Of a stretch of 64,000 bases of DNA, positions 28,200-37,120 are shown in pieces; within the stretch, counting starts at the first letter, position 1; each line of letters begins with the position of its first letter. This DNA comes from Burkholderia sp. SRS-46 (GTDB lineage: Bacteria > Pseudomonadota > Gammaproteobacteria > Burkholderiales > Burkholderiaceae): positions 310,001 to 374,000 of the forward strand of contig NZ_PTXL01000002.1 in NCBI RefSeq assembly GCF_004343775.1, given 5' to 3'. A program made the translations under genes and the position numbers. Under the pieces are notes generated by a model. It was given only the letters and a program-made list of their open reading frames with translations, did not search any database and was not told where the DNA came from.

Positions 28200-29795
28200 A
28201 TGCGACTCACCGGCCAGCTTCTGATCGGCCAATCTGCCGTCACCGGGCAGAGCGGCGAACTCCATGCCATCGCCGCCGCGACCGGCGAGCGGCTCGCGCC
28301 CGCGTTCGGCGGCGCGAGCCTGCACGACCTGGAGACGGCCTGCGCCCTGGCCGACGACGCGTTCGACACGTATCGCGACACGAGCCTCGACGCCCGCGCC
28401 GCGTTTCTCGACGCGATCGCCCGCAACATCATGGCGCTCGGCGACGAACTGATCGAGCGCTGCGTCGCCGAATCGGGCCTGCCGCGCGCGCGCGTCGAGG
28501 GCGAGCGCGGGCGCACCGTTGGCCAGCTCGGCCTGTTCGCGTCGATCGTGCGCGACGGCGGCTTCCTCGATGCGCGCATCGATCCCGCCCGCCCCGAGCG
28601 CAAGCCGCTGCCGCGCGTCGACCTGCGGCTGCGCAACGTCGCGATCGGCCCGGTCGCCGTGTTCGGCGCGTCGAACTTCCCGCTCGCGTTTTCCGTCGCG
28701 GGCGGCGATACGGCGTCCGCGCTCGCGGCCGGCTGCCCGGTGATCGTCAAGGCGCACTCCGCGCATCCCGGCACGTCGGAGCTGGTTGGCCGCGCGATCC
28801 AGCAGGCCGTGCGCGAATGCGGGCTGCCGGCCGGCGTGTTCTCGCTGCTGTTCGACGCGTCGCGCGAGATCGGCCAGGCGCTCGTCGCCGATCCGCGCAT
28901 CAAGGCGGTCGGCTTCACCGGCTCGCGCCGCGGCGGCGTCGCGCTGATGCATATCGCGGCCGCGCGCCACGAGCCGATTCCCGTCTACGCGGAGATGAGC
29001 TCGATCAATCCGGTGCTGCTGCTGCCCGATGCGCTCGCCACGCGGCATGACGCGATCGCGCCGCAGTTCGTCGCGTCGCTGACGCTCGGCGCCGGCCAGT
29101 TCTGCACCAATCCCGGCCTCGTGCTCGGCATCGACGGGCCGGCGCTGCGCGCGTTCGAGGCCGCCGCCGCGAGCGCCGTGCACGCCGCCGCCGCGCAGAC
29201 GATGCTGACGCCGCACATCCACGCCAGCTATGCCGAGGGCGTCGCGAAGCTGCGCGCGCACAGCGCGGTCGAGACGCTCGCCGAAGGCATCGACGGCGTG
29301 CGTTACCAGGCGCGCGCCGCGCTGTTCGCGACGTCGGCGGATGCATTCGTCGCCCTGCCCGAGCTGCGCGATGAAGTGTTCGGCCCGGCGTCGCTGATCG
29401 TGCGCTGCGCGGATGCCGACACGCTGCGTCGCGTGCTGAAATCGCTCGAAGGCCAGTTGACGATCGCCGCGCACCTCGGCGACGGCGACGCGTCGCTGTT
29501 CGCGACGCTGCTGCCGACGCTCGAGCGCAAGGCCGGCCGCATTCTCGTGAACGGCTTCGGCACCGGCGTCGAGGTCGGTCATGCGATGGTGCATGGCGGC
29601 CCGTTCCCGGCGACGTCCGACACGCGCACGACGTCGGTCGGCGCACGCGCGATCGAACGCTTCCTGCGGCCGGTCTCGTATCAGGACCTGCCGGCCGCGC
29701 TGCTGCCGGAAGCGATCCGCGACGGCAATCCGCTGCGCATCGCGCAGCGCATCGACGGCGTGGTCGTGCTGCCGACGGAGGCGCGCGATGTCTGA
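28200..29795 (+). CDS. lhpG: 2,5-dioxovalerate (alpha-ketoglutarate semialdehyde) dehydrogenase
   Basis: A 531-residue aldehyde dehydrogenase that oxidises 2,5-dioxovalerate to 2-oxoglutarate, the last step of hydroxyproline breakdown. The nucleophile is in [10 protein letters not shown], the general-base Glu in [10 protein letters not shown], and the cofactor region reads [11 protein letters not shown] and [11 protein letters not shown]. The His/Ser in place of the common KP(A)SE motif is typical of the NADP-preferring KGSADH group. GAGGAG lies directly before the ATG. Confidence 0.9.
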   Translation: MRLTGQLLIGQSAVTGQSGELHAIAAATGERLAPAFGGASLHDLETACALADDAFDTYRDTSLDARAAFLDAIARNIMALGDELIERCVAESGLPRARVEGERGRTVGQLGLFASIVRDGGFLDARIDPARPERKPLPRVDLRLRNVAIGPVAVFGASNFPLAFSVAGGDTASALAAGCPVIVKAHSAHPGTSELVGRAIQQAVRECGLPAGVFSLLFDASREIGQALVADPRIKAVGFTGSRRGGVALMHIAAARHEPIPVYAEMSSINPVLLLPDALATRHDAIAPQFVASLTLGAGQFCTNPGLVLGIDGPALRAFEAAAASAVHAAAAQTMLTPHIHASYAEGVAKLRAHSAVETLAEGIDGVRYQARAALFATSADAFVALPELRDEVFGPASLIVRCADADTLRRVLKSLEGQLTIAAHLGDGDASLFATLLPTLERKAGRILVNGFGTGVEVGHAMVHGGPFPATSDTRTTSVGARAIERFLRPVSYQDLPAALLPEAIRDGNPLRIAQRIDGVVVLPTEARDV

Positions 29796-30807
29796 CGCGA
29801 ACGAAGTCGTCCTGTCGCTCGACGATGTGCACGCGCTCGCGTTGCGCGTGCTGACCCACCACGGGATGTCGGGCGCGCATGCACGCGCGATCGCGAACGT
29901 GATCACGCAAGGCCAGCGCGACGAGTGCCATTCGCACGGCGTTTATCGGCTGCTGGTCTGCGTGCGCTCGCTGCAGAAGGGCAAGGTCGATCCGCAGGCC
30001 GTGCCGACGCTGCGCCGGCTGTCGTCGTCGATCGTCGCGGTCGACGCGCATCGCGGCTTCTCGCTGCTGAGCTTCGAGACCGGCCTGCCGGTACTCGTCG
30101 AGATGGCGAAGCAGCACGGCATCGCGGCGATGGCGATCAACCACTGCTATCACTTCTCCGCGCTGTGGCCGGAAGTCGAGGCCATTGCGGCCGAAGGCCT
30201 CGCCGGCATCGCGCTGAACCCGAGCCATAGCTGGGTCGCGCCGGAGGGCGGCAAGCAGCCGGTGTTCGGCACCAACCCGATCGCGTTCGCGTGGCCGCGG
30301 CCGGGCGGCGTGCCGTTCGTGTTCGATTTCGCGACGAGCGCGATCGCGCGCGGCGACATCGAGCTGCATGCGAAGCAAGGCAAGCCGATTCCGCCGCACT
30401 GGGCGATCGATGCCGACGGCCAGCCGACCACCGACCCGAAAGCCGCGCTGCAAGGCGCGATGCGCACCTTCGGCGGCCACAAGGGCTCGGCGCTCGCGGC
30501 GATGGTCGAGCTGCTCGGCGGCGCACTGATCGGCGACCTGACGAGCCAGGAGTCGATGGCGTTCGACGAAGGCGTCGGCGCGACGCCGTGCCACGGCGAA
30601 CTCGTGATCGCGTTCGATCCGAAGGTGTTCCTCGGCGACGATCTCGACGCGGGGCTCGCGCGCGGCGAACGGATGCTCGAATCGATCGTCGCGCAGGGCG
30701 CGCGGCTGCCGTCGCAACGGCGCTTCGACGCCCGCGCGCGCAGCATCGCGAACGGCGTGCGGATTCCGCGGCCGCTGTACGAGGAGATCCTCGCGCTGCT
30801 CGATTGA
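29788..30807 (+). CDS. LDH2-family NAD(P)H oxidoreductase, probable 1-pyrroline-2-carboxylate reductase
   Basis: A 339-residue member of the malate/L-lactate dehydrogenase-2 family. The stretches [28 protein letters not shown] and [13 protein letters not shown] are the family's cofactor and substrate-site motifs. In hydroxyproline and proline loci this family reduces cyclic imines such as 1-pyrroline-2-carboxylate. It starts inside the end of the dehydrogenase gene (eight-base overlap) with GGAG upstream. Exact substrate is inferred from context. Confidence 0.8.
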   Translation: MSDANEVVLSLDDVHALALRVLTHHGMSGAHARAIANVITQGQRDECHSHGVYRLLVCVRSLQKGKVDPQAVPTLRRLSSSIVAVDAHRGFSLLSFETGLPVLVEMAKQHGIAAMAINHCYHFSALWPEVEAIAAEGLAGIALNPSHSWVAPEGGKQPVFGTNPIAFAWPRPGGVPFVFDFATSAIARGDIELHAKQGKPIPPHWAIDADGQPTTDPKAALQGAMRTFGGHKGSALAAMVELLGGALIGDLTSQESMAFDEGVGATPCHGELVIAFDPKVFLGDDLDAGLARGERMLESIVAQGARLPSQRRFDARARSIANGVRIPRPLYEEILALLD

Positions 30808-30817
30808 CGCACCGCAC

Positions 30818-30852
30818 GCATCGTCCGCGGGTGCAACGCTCGCGGACGATGC
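30818..30852. terminator. Candidate terminator hairpin after the hydroxyproline operon
   Basis: GCATCGTCCGCG at 30818-30829 pairs perfectly with CGCGGACGATGC at 30841-30852 across 11 bases, starting 11 bases after the last stop codon. There is no T-tract; position and strength still suggest transcription end or 3' protection. Confidence 0.55.
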
Positions 30853-31221
30853 GCGTTCGCGCACCTTAAGGCCGTCATAAGGGTCGCGCGACGATGATCG
30901 CGTCAACCGCGACATTCATCCCGGCACGCCGCGCAACGCGGCGGCACCTCCCGTTCTCCCTGTCGCGCGGCGGCGCAACACGAAGCGATGTCGCGCCCGC
31001 CGGCGTTCACCGTCGACGGGGCGAATCGCCAGTTGTGAACCCGGGGCTTGGCACCCTCGTTGCCTCGCGCCCCGGCCAGGCTGCAGGCCGATCCGTCGCT
31101 ATTGCGGAAATCCGTGCCGTGACCGCCACCGCCACCACCGCCTCCGCCGCCTTGTCGGCCACCGAAGCTGCCGCGCTCGCCGCCACGCCACCACCACCAC
31201 CGCCCTGATATTGCGGCGGCA
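30853..31221. other. No intact gene; holds the out-of-frame tail of the SH3 gene
   Basis: Nothing with its own start and homology was found. On the minus strand the DNA from about 31260 down to 31100 still codes, in shifted frames, for an Ala/Pro/Met-rich then Gly-rich tail that would continue the SH3 protein (see that entry). The rest, 30853-31000, shows no recognisable element. Confidence 0.5.
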
Positions 31222-31923
31222 TCACGACGGCTGGTGCCGGCGCCTGCATGGCCGGCGCCGGTGCGTCATGGGCGCTGCGGCGCCCGGGGCATGCATCGTG
31301 GCCGAGGGCGCCGGCGCACGCATGTTCCCGCCGCCTTGCGGCATCGGCGCGGGTGCCGGAGCCGGCGTGCGGATGCCGCCGGTCCAGCCGCCGCGCGTGG
31401 CCGACGGCCGCGCGTCATGCCCGCCCGCGCCCGGCATGACGGCCGTCGGCGGCGGCTCGTTCTGCTGCGGATGGCCGCGTCCCGGCGGCATGCCGCCCGG
31501 GCCGAGGCGCGGCTCGGCGCGATGCTCGAAGCGGTCGCGGTCGTGGAACCACGGCCGGTTGCGATAGTGGTGATCCCAATACGGCCCGATCGCGAACACC
31601 ACGACCGGGAAGCCGAGTTCGGCGCCGTAGTCGAGCAGCGGCACCGCGCCGCCCTGGTACGGATAGTCGAGCAACCCCGCGTACATCCAGCCCCGCACGC
31701 CCGGCAGCGCGACGTCGCACCACGAGTAGTCGCCGACGCAGCCGAGCACCGACACCATCGTGCCTTCCGGAACCTGGGCGACCAGCGGATAGTCCTCCGC
31801 CGGCCCCGCCCGCAGGTTCGCCGGCGCGTTCGTATAGGCCGCGGTCTGCGCATCGGCCGCGCCCGGCATCGCCAGCAGGCCGAAGAAAACGATGCACAGG
31901 CATCGGACGATCGTATTTTTCAT
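31222..31923 (-). CDS. SH3-domain envelope protein, C-terminus probably frameshifted
   Basis: A 233-residue exported protein: signal peptide 1-25 ending in ADA, a bacterial SH3 domain at about 30-90 (ANLRAGPAEDYPLV, VPEGTMVSVLGC, SWCDVALPGVRGWMYAGLL), then a linker rich in His, Pro and Ala. The last 15 residues (RRRPCRRRHQPS) break this composition. One base added near 31260 would instead give HAPAMQAPAPAVVMPPQYQGG, an obvious continuation, and a second shift in a GGT run gives a Gly-rich end. The SH3 part probably binds cell-wall components. Confidence 0.75.
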   Translation of the reverse strand: MKNTIVRCLCIVFFGLLAMPGAADAQTAAYTNAPANLRAGPAEDYPLVAQVPEGTMVSVLGCVGDYSWCDVALPGVRGWMYAGLLDYPYQGGAVPLLDYGAELGFPVVVFAIGPYWDHHYRNRPWFHDRDRFEHRAEPRLGPGGMPPGRGHPQQNEPPPTAVMPGAGGHDARPSATRGGWTGGIRTPAPAPAPMPQGGGNMRAPAPSATMHAPGAAAPMTHRRRPCRRRHQPS

Positions 31924-31989
31924 GTTGCTCTCCCACGCGGCGCAGGCCCGCGCCGTTTCACTGCAAGGCGCACAGTCGCCGCGCGCCGC

Positions 31990-32361
31990 TCAATGCCGAT
32001 GCCCGCCGCCGCCCCAGTGGCCGCCGCCCATGTGGTGGTGGAAATGACCGCCGCCGCCGAAGCGGCCCCGGAAGCCGAAGCCGATCGCGATCGGCGGCCA
32101 GCAACAGCCGTACCAGCCGGGGTAGTAATACGGGTACGGCGCGTACACCGGCGCCGCATAGACCGGCACAGCGTCGACGGGCGCCGGTGCCGCGGACGCA
32201 TCCGGCGTCGCGATCGTGCCGTCCGGCGCGACCGGCGCCTGCGACACCGTGGCCGGCGCATAGTACGGCGCGTAGCCGTACGGACTCGAGTAGTAGCAGC
32301 CGCCGAGCGCCATTACGGCCAACGCGACGACGGCAGGCTTCATCGCGGAAATCGGGTTCAT
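31990..32361 (-). CDS. Tyr/Pro/Gly/His-rich lipoprotein
   Basis: A 123-residue lipoprotein of unknown function. Signal peptide with lipobox MALGGC at about 17-22, then a Tyr/Pro/Ala-rich stretch (YYSSPYGYAPYYAPA, YAPYPYYYPGWYGCC) and a Gly/His C-terminus ending GGGHWGGGGHRH that might bind metal. ATG 32361 follows GGAG; ATG 32343 is an alternative start. It follows the same strand as the SH3 protein gene with 66 bases between and may share its transcript. Confidence 0.7.
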   Translation of the reverse strand: MNPISAMKPAVVALAVMALGGCYYSSPYGYAPYYAPATVSQAPVAPDGTIATPDASAAPAPVDAVPVYAAPVYAPYPYYYPGWYGCCWPPIAIGFGFRGRFGGGGHFHHHMGGGHWGGGGHRH

Positions 32362-32481
32362 CTCATGCTCCGGCAAAATCGGCGCAGCGAAATCTGACGT
32401 ACGCCTACGTTTCTAGCTTACGTCTCCCGCACATTTCGGGGCGTATGATCGGTTACTGTTTGTTTCATGCGCCGGCCGGCG

Positions 32482-33618
32482 TCAGTCCCGCAGCGCCAGC
32501 ATGCCGGCCGCCGTCACGTGCACATGCGTGCCGAACACCGCGCTTTCCCGTTCCAGCACGTCGGCCAGCCACGCGACGCCGTCGTCCGGCGCGTGCCGCA
32601 CGCTCAACTGGCGGACCTGCATCGGCGCCATGAACAGGTCGCACAGCGCGCCGCGCGCCGTATCGACCAGCGGGAAATACATCAGCGCGAGATCGGGCCG
32701 GTATGCGCGGTAGCCCGCGATGCCTTCGTAGTCGTTCAGGAAGTCGCCGCAGCCGTAGAGGATCAGCCGGCCGCGATAGCGCTCGATCCCGCGCACGTGA
32801 TGCGACGAATGCCCGTACACGATGTCGACGCCGCCCGTATCGATCAGCCGGTGCGCGAACGCGCGCTCGTCGGCACCCGCCGCGTAGCCCCAGTTGCCGC
32901 CCCAATGAAGCGACACCACGTTCACGTCGCCGGTCGCGCGCCGTGCATACGCGAGACGCTCGCCGATCGCGTCGGCCCGCGCCGACGACAGGTCCGGCAG
33001 CACGTTCACGCCGCCATGCGCGCCGCGCGCGGCCCACGCATCAGGCACGCCCGCGCTCGCCAGGCCGAACGCGTCGATGCGCACCCGCACGCCGCTCGCG
33101 CATTCGACGACCGCCGCCGACGTGACCTCCGCCACATCGCGCCCCGCGCCGGCCGTCCGGATGCCCGCGCGCACGAGCGTCGCGAGCGTCTCGTCGAGGC
33201 CCGCGCGCCCCCAGTCCATCGTGTGGTTGTTCGCGAGCACGCAGCAGTCGATACGCGCGCGCAGCAGGCAGCCGACATTGTCCGGATGCATCCGGTACAG
33301 CACCGTCTTGTCGGGCCAGCGATCGTCGCTCGCGGTCACGGCCGTCTCGAGATTGACGATCCGCGCATCGGGTTGCACCCGCTCGAGCACGGCGAGCGCG
33401 TCGCCCCACGGGTACGCATCGTCGCGCGCGCACGGCAGCGGCCCGTTCTCCCGCTCCGCGAGCCGCACGTAGTCGCGCGCGGAACGGCAGACGGGCTCGA
33501 ACAGCCGCGGATCGCCAGGGTGCGGCAGGATCTGGTCGATGCCGCGCCCCGTCATCACGTCGCCGCACAGAAACAGGCGCGCGCAGCCCGCGGGCCGCGT
33601 GTCGGGCGGGCCGTTCAT
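32482..33618 (-). CDS. CapA/PgsA-family metallophosphatase-like protein
   Basis: A 378-residue member of the CapA family (calcineurin-like fold). Visible motifs are LFLCGDVMTGRG, VNLETAVTAS, LANNHTMDWG, VVSLHWGGNWG and VYGHSSHHVRGIE, matching the metal-binding residues of poly-gamma-glutamate capsule protein CapA. No signal peptide is evident. No capB/capC partner lies nearby, so a capsule role is not supported here; such orphan CapA proteins are common. The start overlaps the stop of the DUF2905 gene (ATGA). Confidence 0.85.
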   Translation of the reverse strand: MNGPPDTRPAGCARLFLCGDVMTGRGIDQILPHPGDPRLFEPVCRSARDYVRLAERENGPLPCARDDAYPWGDALAVLERVQPDARIVNLETAVTASDDRWPDKTVLYRMHPDNVGCLLRARIDCCVLANNHTMDWGRAGLDETLATLVRAGIRTAGAGRDVAEVTSAAVVECASGVRVRIDAFGLASAGVPDAWAARGAHGGVNVLPDLSSARADAIGERLAYARRATGDVNVVSLHWGGNWGYAAGADERAFAHRLIDTGGVDIVYGHSSHHVRGIERYRGRLILYGCGDFLNDYEGIAGYRAYRPDLALMYFPLVDTARGALCDLFMAPMQVRQLSVRHAPDDGVAWLADVLERESAVFGTHVHVTAAGMLALRD

Positions 33619-33815
33619 CGCCGCAGCAGCCAGGCCAGCAGCGCCAGCGCGGCCGACAGCACCGCGCACGTGGCGAGCGGCACGTAGAGGTGGACGCCGT
33701 CGCGCACGAAGTGAAGGTCGCCCGGCAGGCGGCCGAGCGGAATCCGCGCGAGCCAGCGCCAGCCGAGCCCCGCCGCGACCAGCAGCATTCCGCAGACCAG
33801 AAGCGCCCGTTGCAT
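33615..33815 (-). CDS. DUF2905 small membrane protein
   Basis: A 66-residue protein of the DUF2905 family. Two hydrophobic helices (about 4-22 and 44-64) flank the family motif LGRLPGDLHFVRDGVHLYVPLAT. Function is unknown. It is translationally coupled to the CapA-like gene downstream by an ATGA overlap. Confidence 0.88.
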   Translation of the reverse strand: MQRALLVCGMLLVAAGLGWRWLARIPLGRLPGDLHFVRDGVHLYVPLATCAVLSAALALLAWLLRR

Positions 33816-34024
33816 CGCCGCCCTCCCGCGTCGCCGTCCTGCCTACAGCGTAGCCCCGCGCCGCCCGTCAGGGAAACCCGGCCGCCACGCGGGCCTCGCG
33901 CGTGTGCAACGTTTGCCATTGATACGCGTCAATTTTTCGCGCATCGTGTTCCGGACAATCGGGGATGGCCAGCGCCCCGTGCGCCACGCCCCCCACCGTT
34001 CGCCCCCCACGCGCGTCATCGCCC

Positions 34025-34903
34025 ATGCAGACGACCGCCAGCCGAATCGACGAGGAAAACCGGCAGATCGCCAGTTGCCTGCGCGAGGCCGCGCATCGCC
34101 TGGCCGACCAGGGCGCGAACCCGTACCGGGCCGGCGCCTATCGCGCGGGGGCCGACACGCTCGACGGGCTCGACCGGAACGTCCGGGCGCTGTTCGACGC
34201 CGGCGGCATCGAGGCGCTCGACGCGCTGCCGCAGATCGGCCTCGGGGTCGCGCAGGCGATCGCCGAGCTGCTGCTCACCGGCCGCTGGCGCCAGCTCGAA
34301 CGGCTGCGCGGCGACACGGCGTTCGCTTCCGCGTTCGAGGCCGTGCCGGGCATCGGCCGCGAGCTCGCGATGCGCATCCACGACACGCTGCATATCGACA
34401 CGCTCGAGGATCTCGAAGCGGCGGCGCGCACCGGCCGGCTCGAAACCGTGGCGGGTGTCGGGCCGCGGCGCGCGGCGGGCATCCGCGCGTCGCTCGACGA
34501 CGTGCTGAGCCGCCGGCGGCGCTGGCACGCGCACACGCGCGACGACGGCCTCGGCACCGAGCCGCCGATCGAGCTGCTGCTCCACATCGACCGTGTCTAT
34601 CGCGCGCGGGCCGCCGCCGGCACGCTGCCGACGCTCGCGCCGAAGCGCCTGAACCCCGAAGGCAAGGCCTGGCTGCCCGTGCTGCACATCACGCGCGGCG
34701 GCTGGCACTTCACCGCGCTGTTCTCGAACACGGGGCGCGTCTACGAAGACAGCCCGATGACCGACTGGGTCGCGCTGTACTTCTACGACGACGTGCTGCG
34801 GGAAAGCGAGCGGATGGTCGTCACCGAGGCGCACGGCGCACTCGCCGGCAAGCGGATCGTGCGCGGCCGGGAGATGGAGTGCCACGTGTATTACGCCGGC
34901 TGA
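34025..34903 (+). CDS. Helix-hairpin-helix protein related to the PolX N-terminal domain
   Basis: A 292-residue protein with a PolX-like 8-kDa DNA-binding domain. EENRQIASCLREAAHRL...NPYRAGAYR opens it, followed by three HhH motifs: LPQIGLGVAQAIAELL, VPGIGRELAMRI and VAGVGPRRAAGI. Neither the polymerase palm nor the PHP exonuclease of PolX is present; instead a roughly 110-residue C-terminal domain of unknown function follows (HITRGGWHFTALFSNTGR). DNA binding at gaps or nicks is plausible. Start is uncertain: ATG 33965 is in frame, but 34025 begins the conserved part. Confidence 0.75.
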   Translation: MQTTASRIDEENRQIASCLREAAHRLADQGANPYRAGAYRAGADTLDGLDRNVRALFDAGGIEALDALPQIGLGVAQAIAELLLTGRWRQLERLRGDTAFASAFEAVPGIGRELAMRIHDTLHIDTLEDLEAAARTGRLETVAGVGPRRAAGIRASLDDVLSRRRRWHAHTRDDGLGTEPPIELLLHIDRVYRARAAAGTLPTLAPKRLNPEGKAWLPVLHITRGGWHFTALFSNTGRVYEDSPMTDWVALYFYDDVLRESERMVVTEAHGALAGKRIVRGREMECHVYYAG

Positions 34904-34921
34904 CCAGGCGCATGACGGCAC

Positions 34922-35142
34922 ATGGCGATCAATCTGCGACGCCCGGTGCCGGCGCGCGCGGGCGGCGGCATGGATCTCGAACGGGACGGCGTGCGCGTGA
35001 CGACCGCCGAGCCGTTCGCGACGACGGCCAGCACGCCGCAGGCGCTGCGCATCGCGCTCGGGTCGATCTCGATGGACGCGCTCGAAGCGGCGCTCGCGCG
35101 CGTGCGGCGCTCGCGCGCGTGCGGCGCGCGGCGATCGGCTGA
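34922..35142 (+). pseudogene. C-terminal remnant of a MocR-type regulator
   Basis: The plus strand codes for GVRVTTAEPFATTAS, then PQALRIALGSISMDALEAA, which is the C-terminal end of a PLP-dependent MocR/GntR regulator; the rest of the gene is missing. A 17-base tandem duplication (35091-35107 and 35108-35124) breaks the frame; removing one copy restores the natural end ALARVRRAAIG-stop at 35142. The fragment is non-functional. Confidence 0.7.
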
Positions 35143-35186
35143 CGGCCGTCACGCGGCGACGGACCAACCGCCCACCCGAGCGTGGC

Positions 35187-35801
35187 CTAGATCAGCCCGC
35201 GCCCGCGCAGCTCATCGGCGAGCGACGCGGCATCGACGAAGCGATAGCCGAGCAGCCCCGCGTCGACCGCGCCGGCGACGTTCGCATCCGTGTCGTCGAT
35301 GAACAGCGTCGCATCGGGCCGCGCGCCGAGCTGCGCGACGCAGCCGAGATACGCCTGCGCGGCCGGCTTGGCCGCGCCGAACGACGCCGCCGCGTACACG
35401 TGCGCGCCGAACAGCCGCGCGACCGGCGGATTCAGATAGTCGAGATGATCGGTGACGAGCCGGCAGTTGTTCGTGAGCACCGCGATCGGGCGCCGCTCGG
35501 CCACCCGCGCGGCGAGCGCGAGCGCCTCGGCGTTCGGCGTGATCGACGCGTGGCGCGCGTCGAGCCACGCGTCGCGGCTCACGCGGCAGGCAAGGAGATG
35601 GCCGAGCGCGTCCAGATAGGCGTCCGGCGCGAGCTCGCCGGCATCGGCGCGCGCTTCGAGGCCCGATTCCCAGATCGCATAGCGGATCGCATCGGGCGGC
35701 CGGCCCGTGAGCGCCGCCAGGCGCGCGACCCGCGCCGCGCGATCGTAGTGCGTGAGCACCCCTTCCATGTCGAACACCACCCACGCGATCGGCACGCTCA
35801 T
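35187..35801 (-). CDS. HAD-superfamily (subfamily IA) hydrolase
   Basis: A 204-residue haloacid dehalogenase-type phosphatase. Motif I is VVFDMEGVLT with the Asp nucleophile at residue 11; the usual second Asp is Glu13. Motif II is the Asn/Thr in VLTNN, and motif IV reads LFIDDTDANV. A helical cap lies between about 20 and 85. The ATG at 35801 gives the conserved N-terminus. Substrate unknown. The Glu for Asp change at the general acid occurs in some relatives and may slow or alter catalysis. Confidence 0.82.
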   Translation of the reverse strand: MSVPIAWVVFDMEGVLTHYDRAARVARLAALTGRPPDAIRYAIWESGLEARADAGELAPDAYLDALGHLLACRVSRDAWLDARHASITPNAEALALAARVAERRPIAVLTNNCRLVTDHLDYLNPPVARLFGAHVYAAASFGAAKPAAQAYLGCVAQLGARPDATLFIDDTDANVAGAVDAGLLGYRFVDAASLADELRGRGLI

Positions 35802-35867
35802 GGCGCCTCCTCGGGCCGCAAAGCGATCGAACGACCTCACCGCGCGGCGGCCGGCCGCGCGCCCCGC

Positions 35868-36302
35868 TCAGTCGCGGCCCGCGCCGGCCGGCTTCGCTCG
35901 GCGCTCGGGCGGGCGGTGCCCCGCGACGCGCAGCAGCTTCTGGAACGTCGGGCATTCCAGATGGCTCGGCGCCGGGCAGACCGCTGCTTGCCGCAGGCCG
36001 TCGCGCACCGCGCTGAGCCGGCGGATCGTGCGATCCAGCTCGTCGGCCTTCGCGTCGAGCTTCGCGCGGTCGATCGCGGGTTCGCTGCCGGCGCCGAGCA
36101 TCGCGCCGATCTCGTCGAGCGAGAAACCGGCCTCGCGGCCGAGCGCGATCAGCGCGAGCCGCTGCAGCACCACCTGATCGTATTGCCGGCGCAGGCCGCG
36201 GCGCCCGGTCGAGACGATCAGCCCCTTTTCCTCGTAGTAACGCAGCGTCGACGCGGGCAACCCCGCCTGGTGCGTGACGTCGGCGATATCCAGACTGCTC
36301 AT
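35868..36302 (-). CDS. MerR-family transcriptional regulator
   Basis: A 144-residue MerR-type activator: winged helix (DVTHQAGLPASTLRYYEEKGLI, residues 8-29, shown in part), a dimerisation helix (about 85-115) and a C-terminal pair of cysteines in VCPAPSHLECPTF. The four-Cys iron-sulfur motif of SoxR is missing. It is divergent from a DUF2938 gene, with a SoxR-like operator between, so that gene and itself are probable targets. The inducer is unknown; a thiol-reactive or redox signal would fit the cysteines. Confidence 0.85.
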   Translation of the reverse strand: MSSLDIADVTHQAGLPASTLRYYEEKGLIVSTGRRGLRRQYDQVVLQRLALIALGREAGFSLDEIGAMLGAGSEPAIDRAKLDAKADELDRTIRRLSAVRDGLRQAAVCPAPSHLECPTFQKLLRVAGHRPPERRAKPAGAGRD

Positions 36303-36310
36303 GCTTGACC

Positions 36311-36324
36311 TCAAGGGAACTTGA
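36311..36324. promoter_or_regulatory. MerR/SoxR-type operator
   Basis: TCAAG-GGAA-CTTGA forms a perfect dyad at 36311-36324 within TTGACCTCAAGGGAACTTGA, close to the SoxR-type CCTCAAG...CTTGAGG box. It sits nine bases before the MerR start and faces the divergent DUF2938 gene. Confidence 0.65.
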
Positions 36325-36447
36325 AGTTGCAAGATAGCCGCTCGCTCCCTTTGGAACAAGCTGGAAATTCGATATGACACCGACTCGAACCCTGCGGCGC
36401 GCGGGCCTGCGTGGCGCCTTTGACCCTGCGAACGTCGGAGGCGCGCG

Positions 36448-36948
36448 ATGAACGGCACGGCCGACGTCCTGTTCCGCCTGCTGCTGACCGGCGCGGGCGG
36501 CACGCTCCTGATGGATCTGTGGGCGCTGTTCCGGCGCCGCGTGCTCGGCATTCCGTCACTCGACTACGCGCTGGTCGGCCGTTGGCTCGGCCACATGCCG
36601 GCGGGCCGATTCCGGCACGCGTCGATCGTCGCGGCGGCGCCGGTGCCGTACGAGCGCGCGGCCGGCTGGCTCGCGCATTACGCGATCGGCATCGTGTTCG
36701 CGGCCCTGCCCGTCGCGATCGCGGGAACCGGATGGCTGCGCGCGCCGACGCTGCTGCCCGCGCTCGCCGCCGGCCTCGTCAGCGTGGCCGCGCCGTTCTT
36801 CGTGATGCAGCCGGCATTCGGCTTCGGCATCGCCGCCGCGCGCACGCCGCAGCCGGGCGTCGCGCGACGCCGCAGCATCGTCACGCATCTGGCCTACGGG
36901 CTGGGGCTCTATCTGGCGGCGCTCGTGCTGGTCGACGTCATGCCGTGA
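36448..36948 (+). CDS. DUF2938 membrane protein
   Basis: A 166-residue inner-membrane protein of the DUF2938 family with four hydrophobic segments. Family motifs are GAGGTLLMDLWALFRR, DYALVGRWLGHMPAGRF, AAGWLAHYAIGI and MQPAFGFGIAAARTP. Function is unknown. It is preceded by GGAGG-like sequence eight to ten bases before the ATG and is divergent from the MerR regulator, which probably controls it. Confidence 0.85.
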   Translation: MNGTADVLFRLLLTGAGGTLLMDLWALFRRRVLGIPSLDYALVGRWLGHMPAGRFRHASIVAAAPVPYERAAGWLAHYAIGIVFAALPVAIAGTGWLRAPTLLPALAAGLVSVAAPFFVMQPAFGFGIAAARTPQPGVARRRSIVTHLAYGLGLYLAALVLVDVMP

Positions 36949-37120
36949 CACGGGGCGCGGGCTCCGTGCGCATTGTCGTCACCCGTGGTGGTCCGGTACC
37001 GCGCTTTCCGATATCGGTCGAGCGCTTCGCTCGGCAAGCCCGGCCGATTCCCGTCGGCTGCCCGCTTGCGGGCCTGCGCCGAATCCGCCCGCGCCGCATC
37101 GGCAGGCGGCTTGCTCGCCC

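Noticed and set aside
25778..28918. Open minus-strand frame of 1046 codons across the permease gene
   Set aside because: It is antisense to clear deaminase, permease and dehydrogenase genes, is dominated by Arg/His/Asp-rich low-complexity sequence and has no recognisable domain; GC-rich coding DNA leaves such frames open by chance.
32482..33618. CapA-like gene as part of a poly-gamma-glutamate capsule operon
   Set aside because: No CapB/CapC ligase genes are adjacent; its only coupled partner is a DUF2905 gene.
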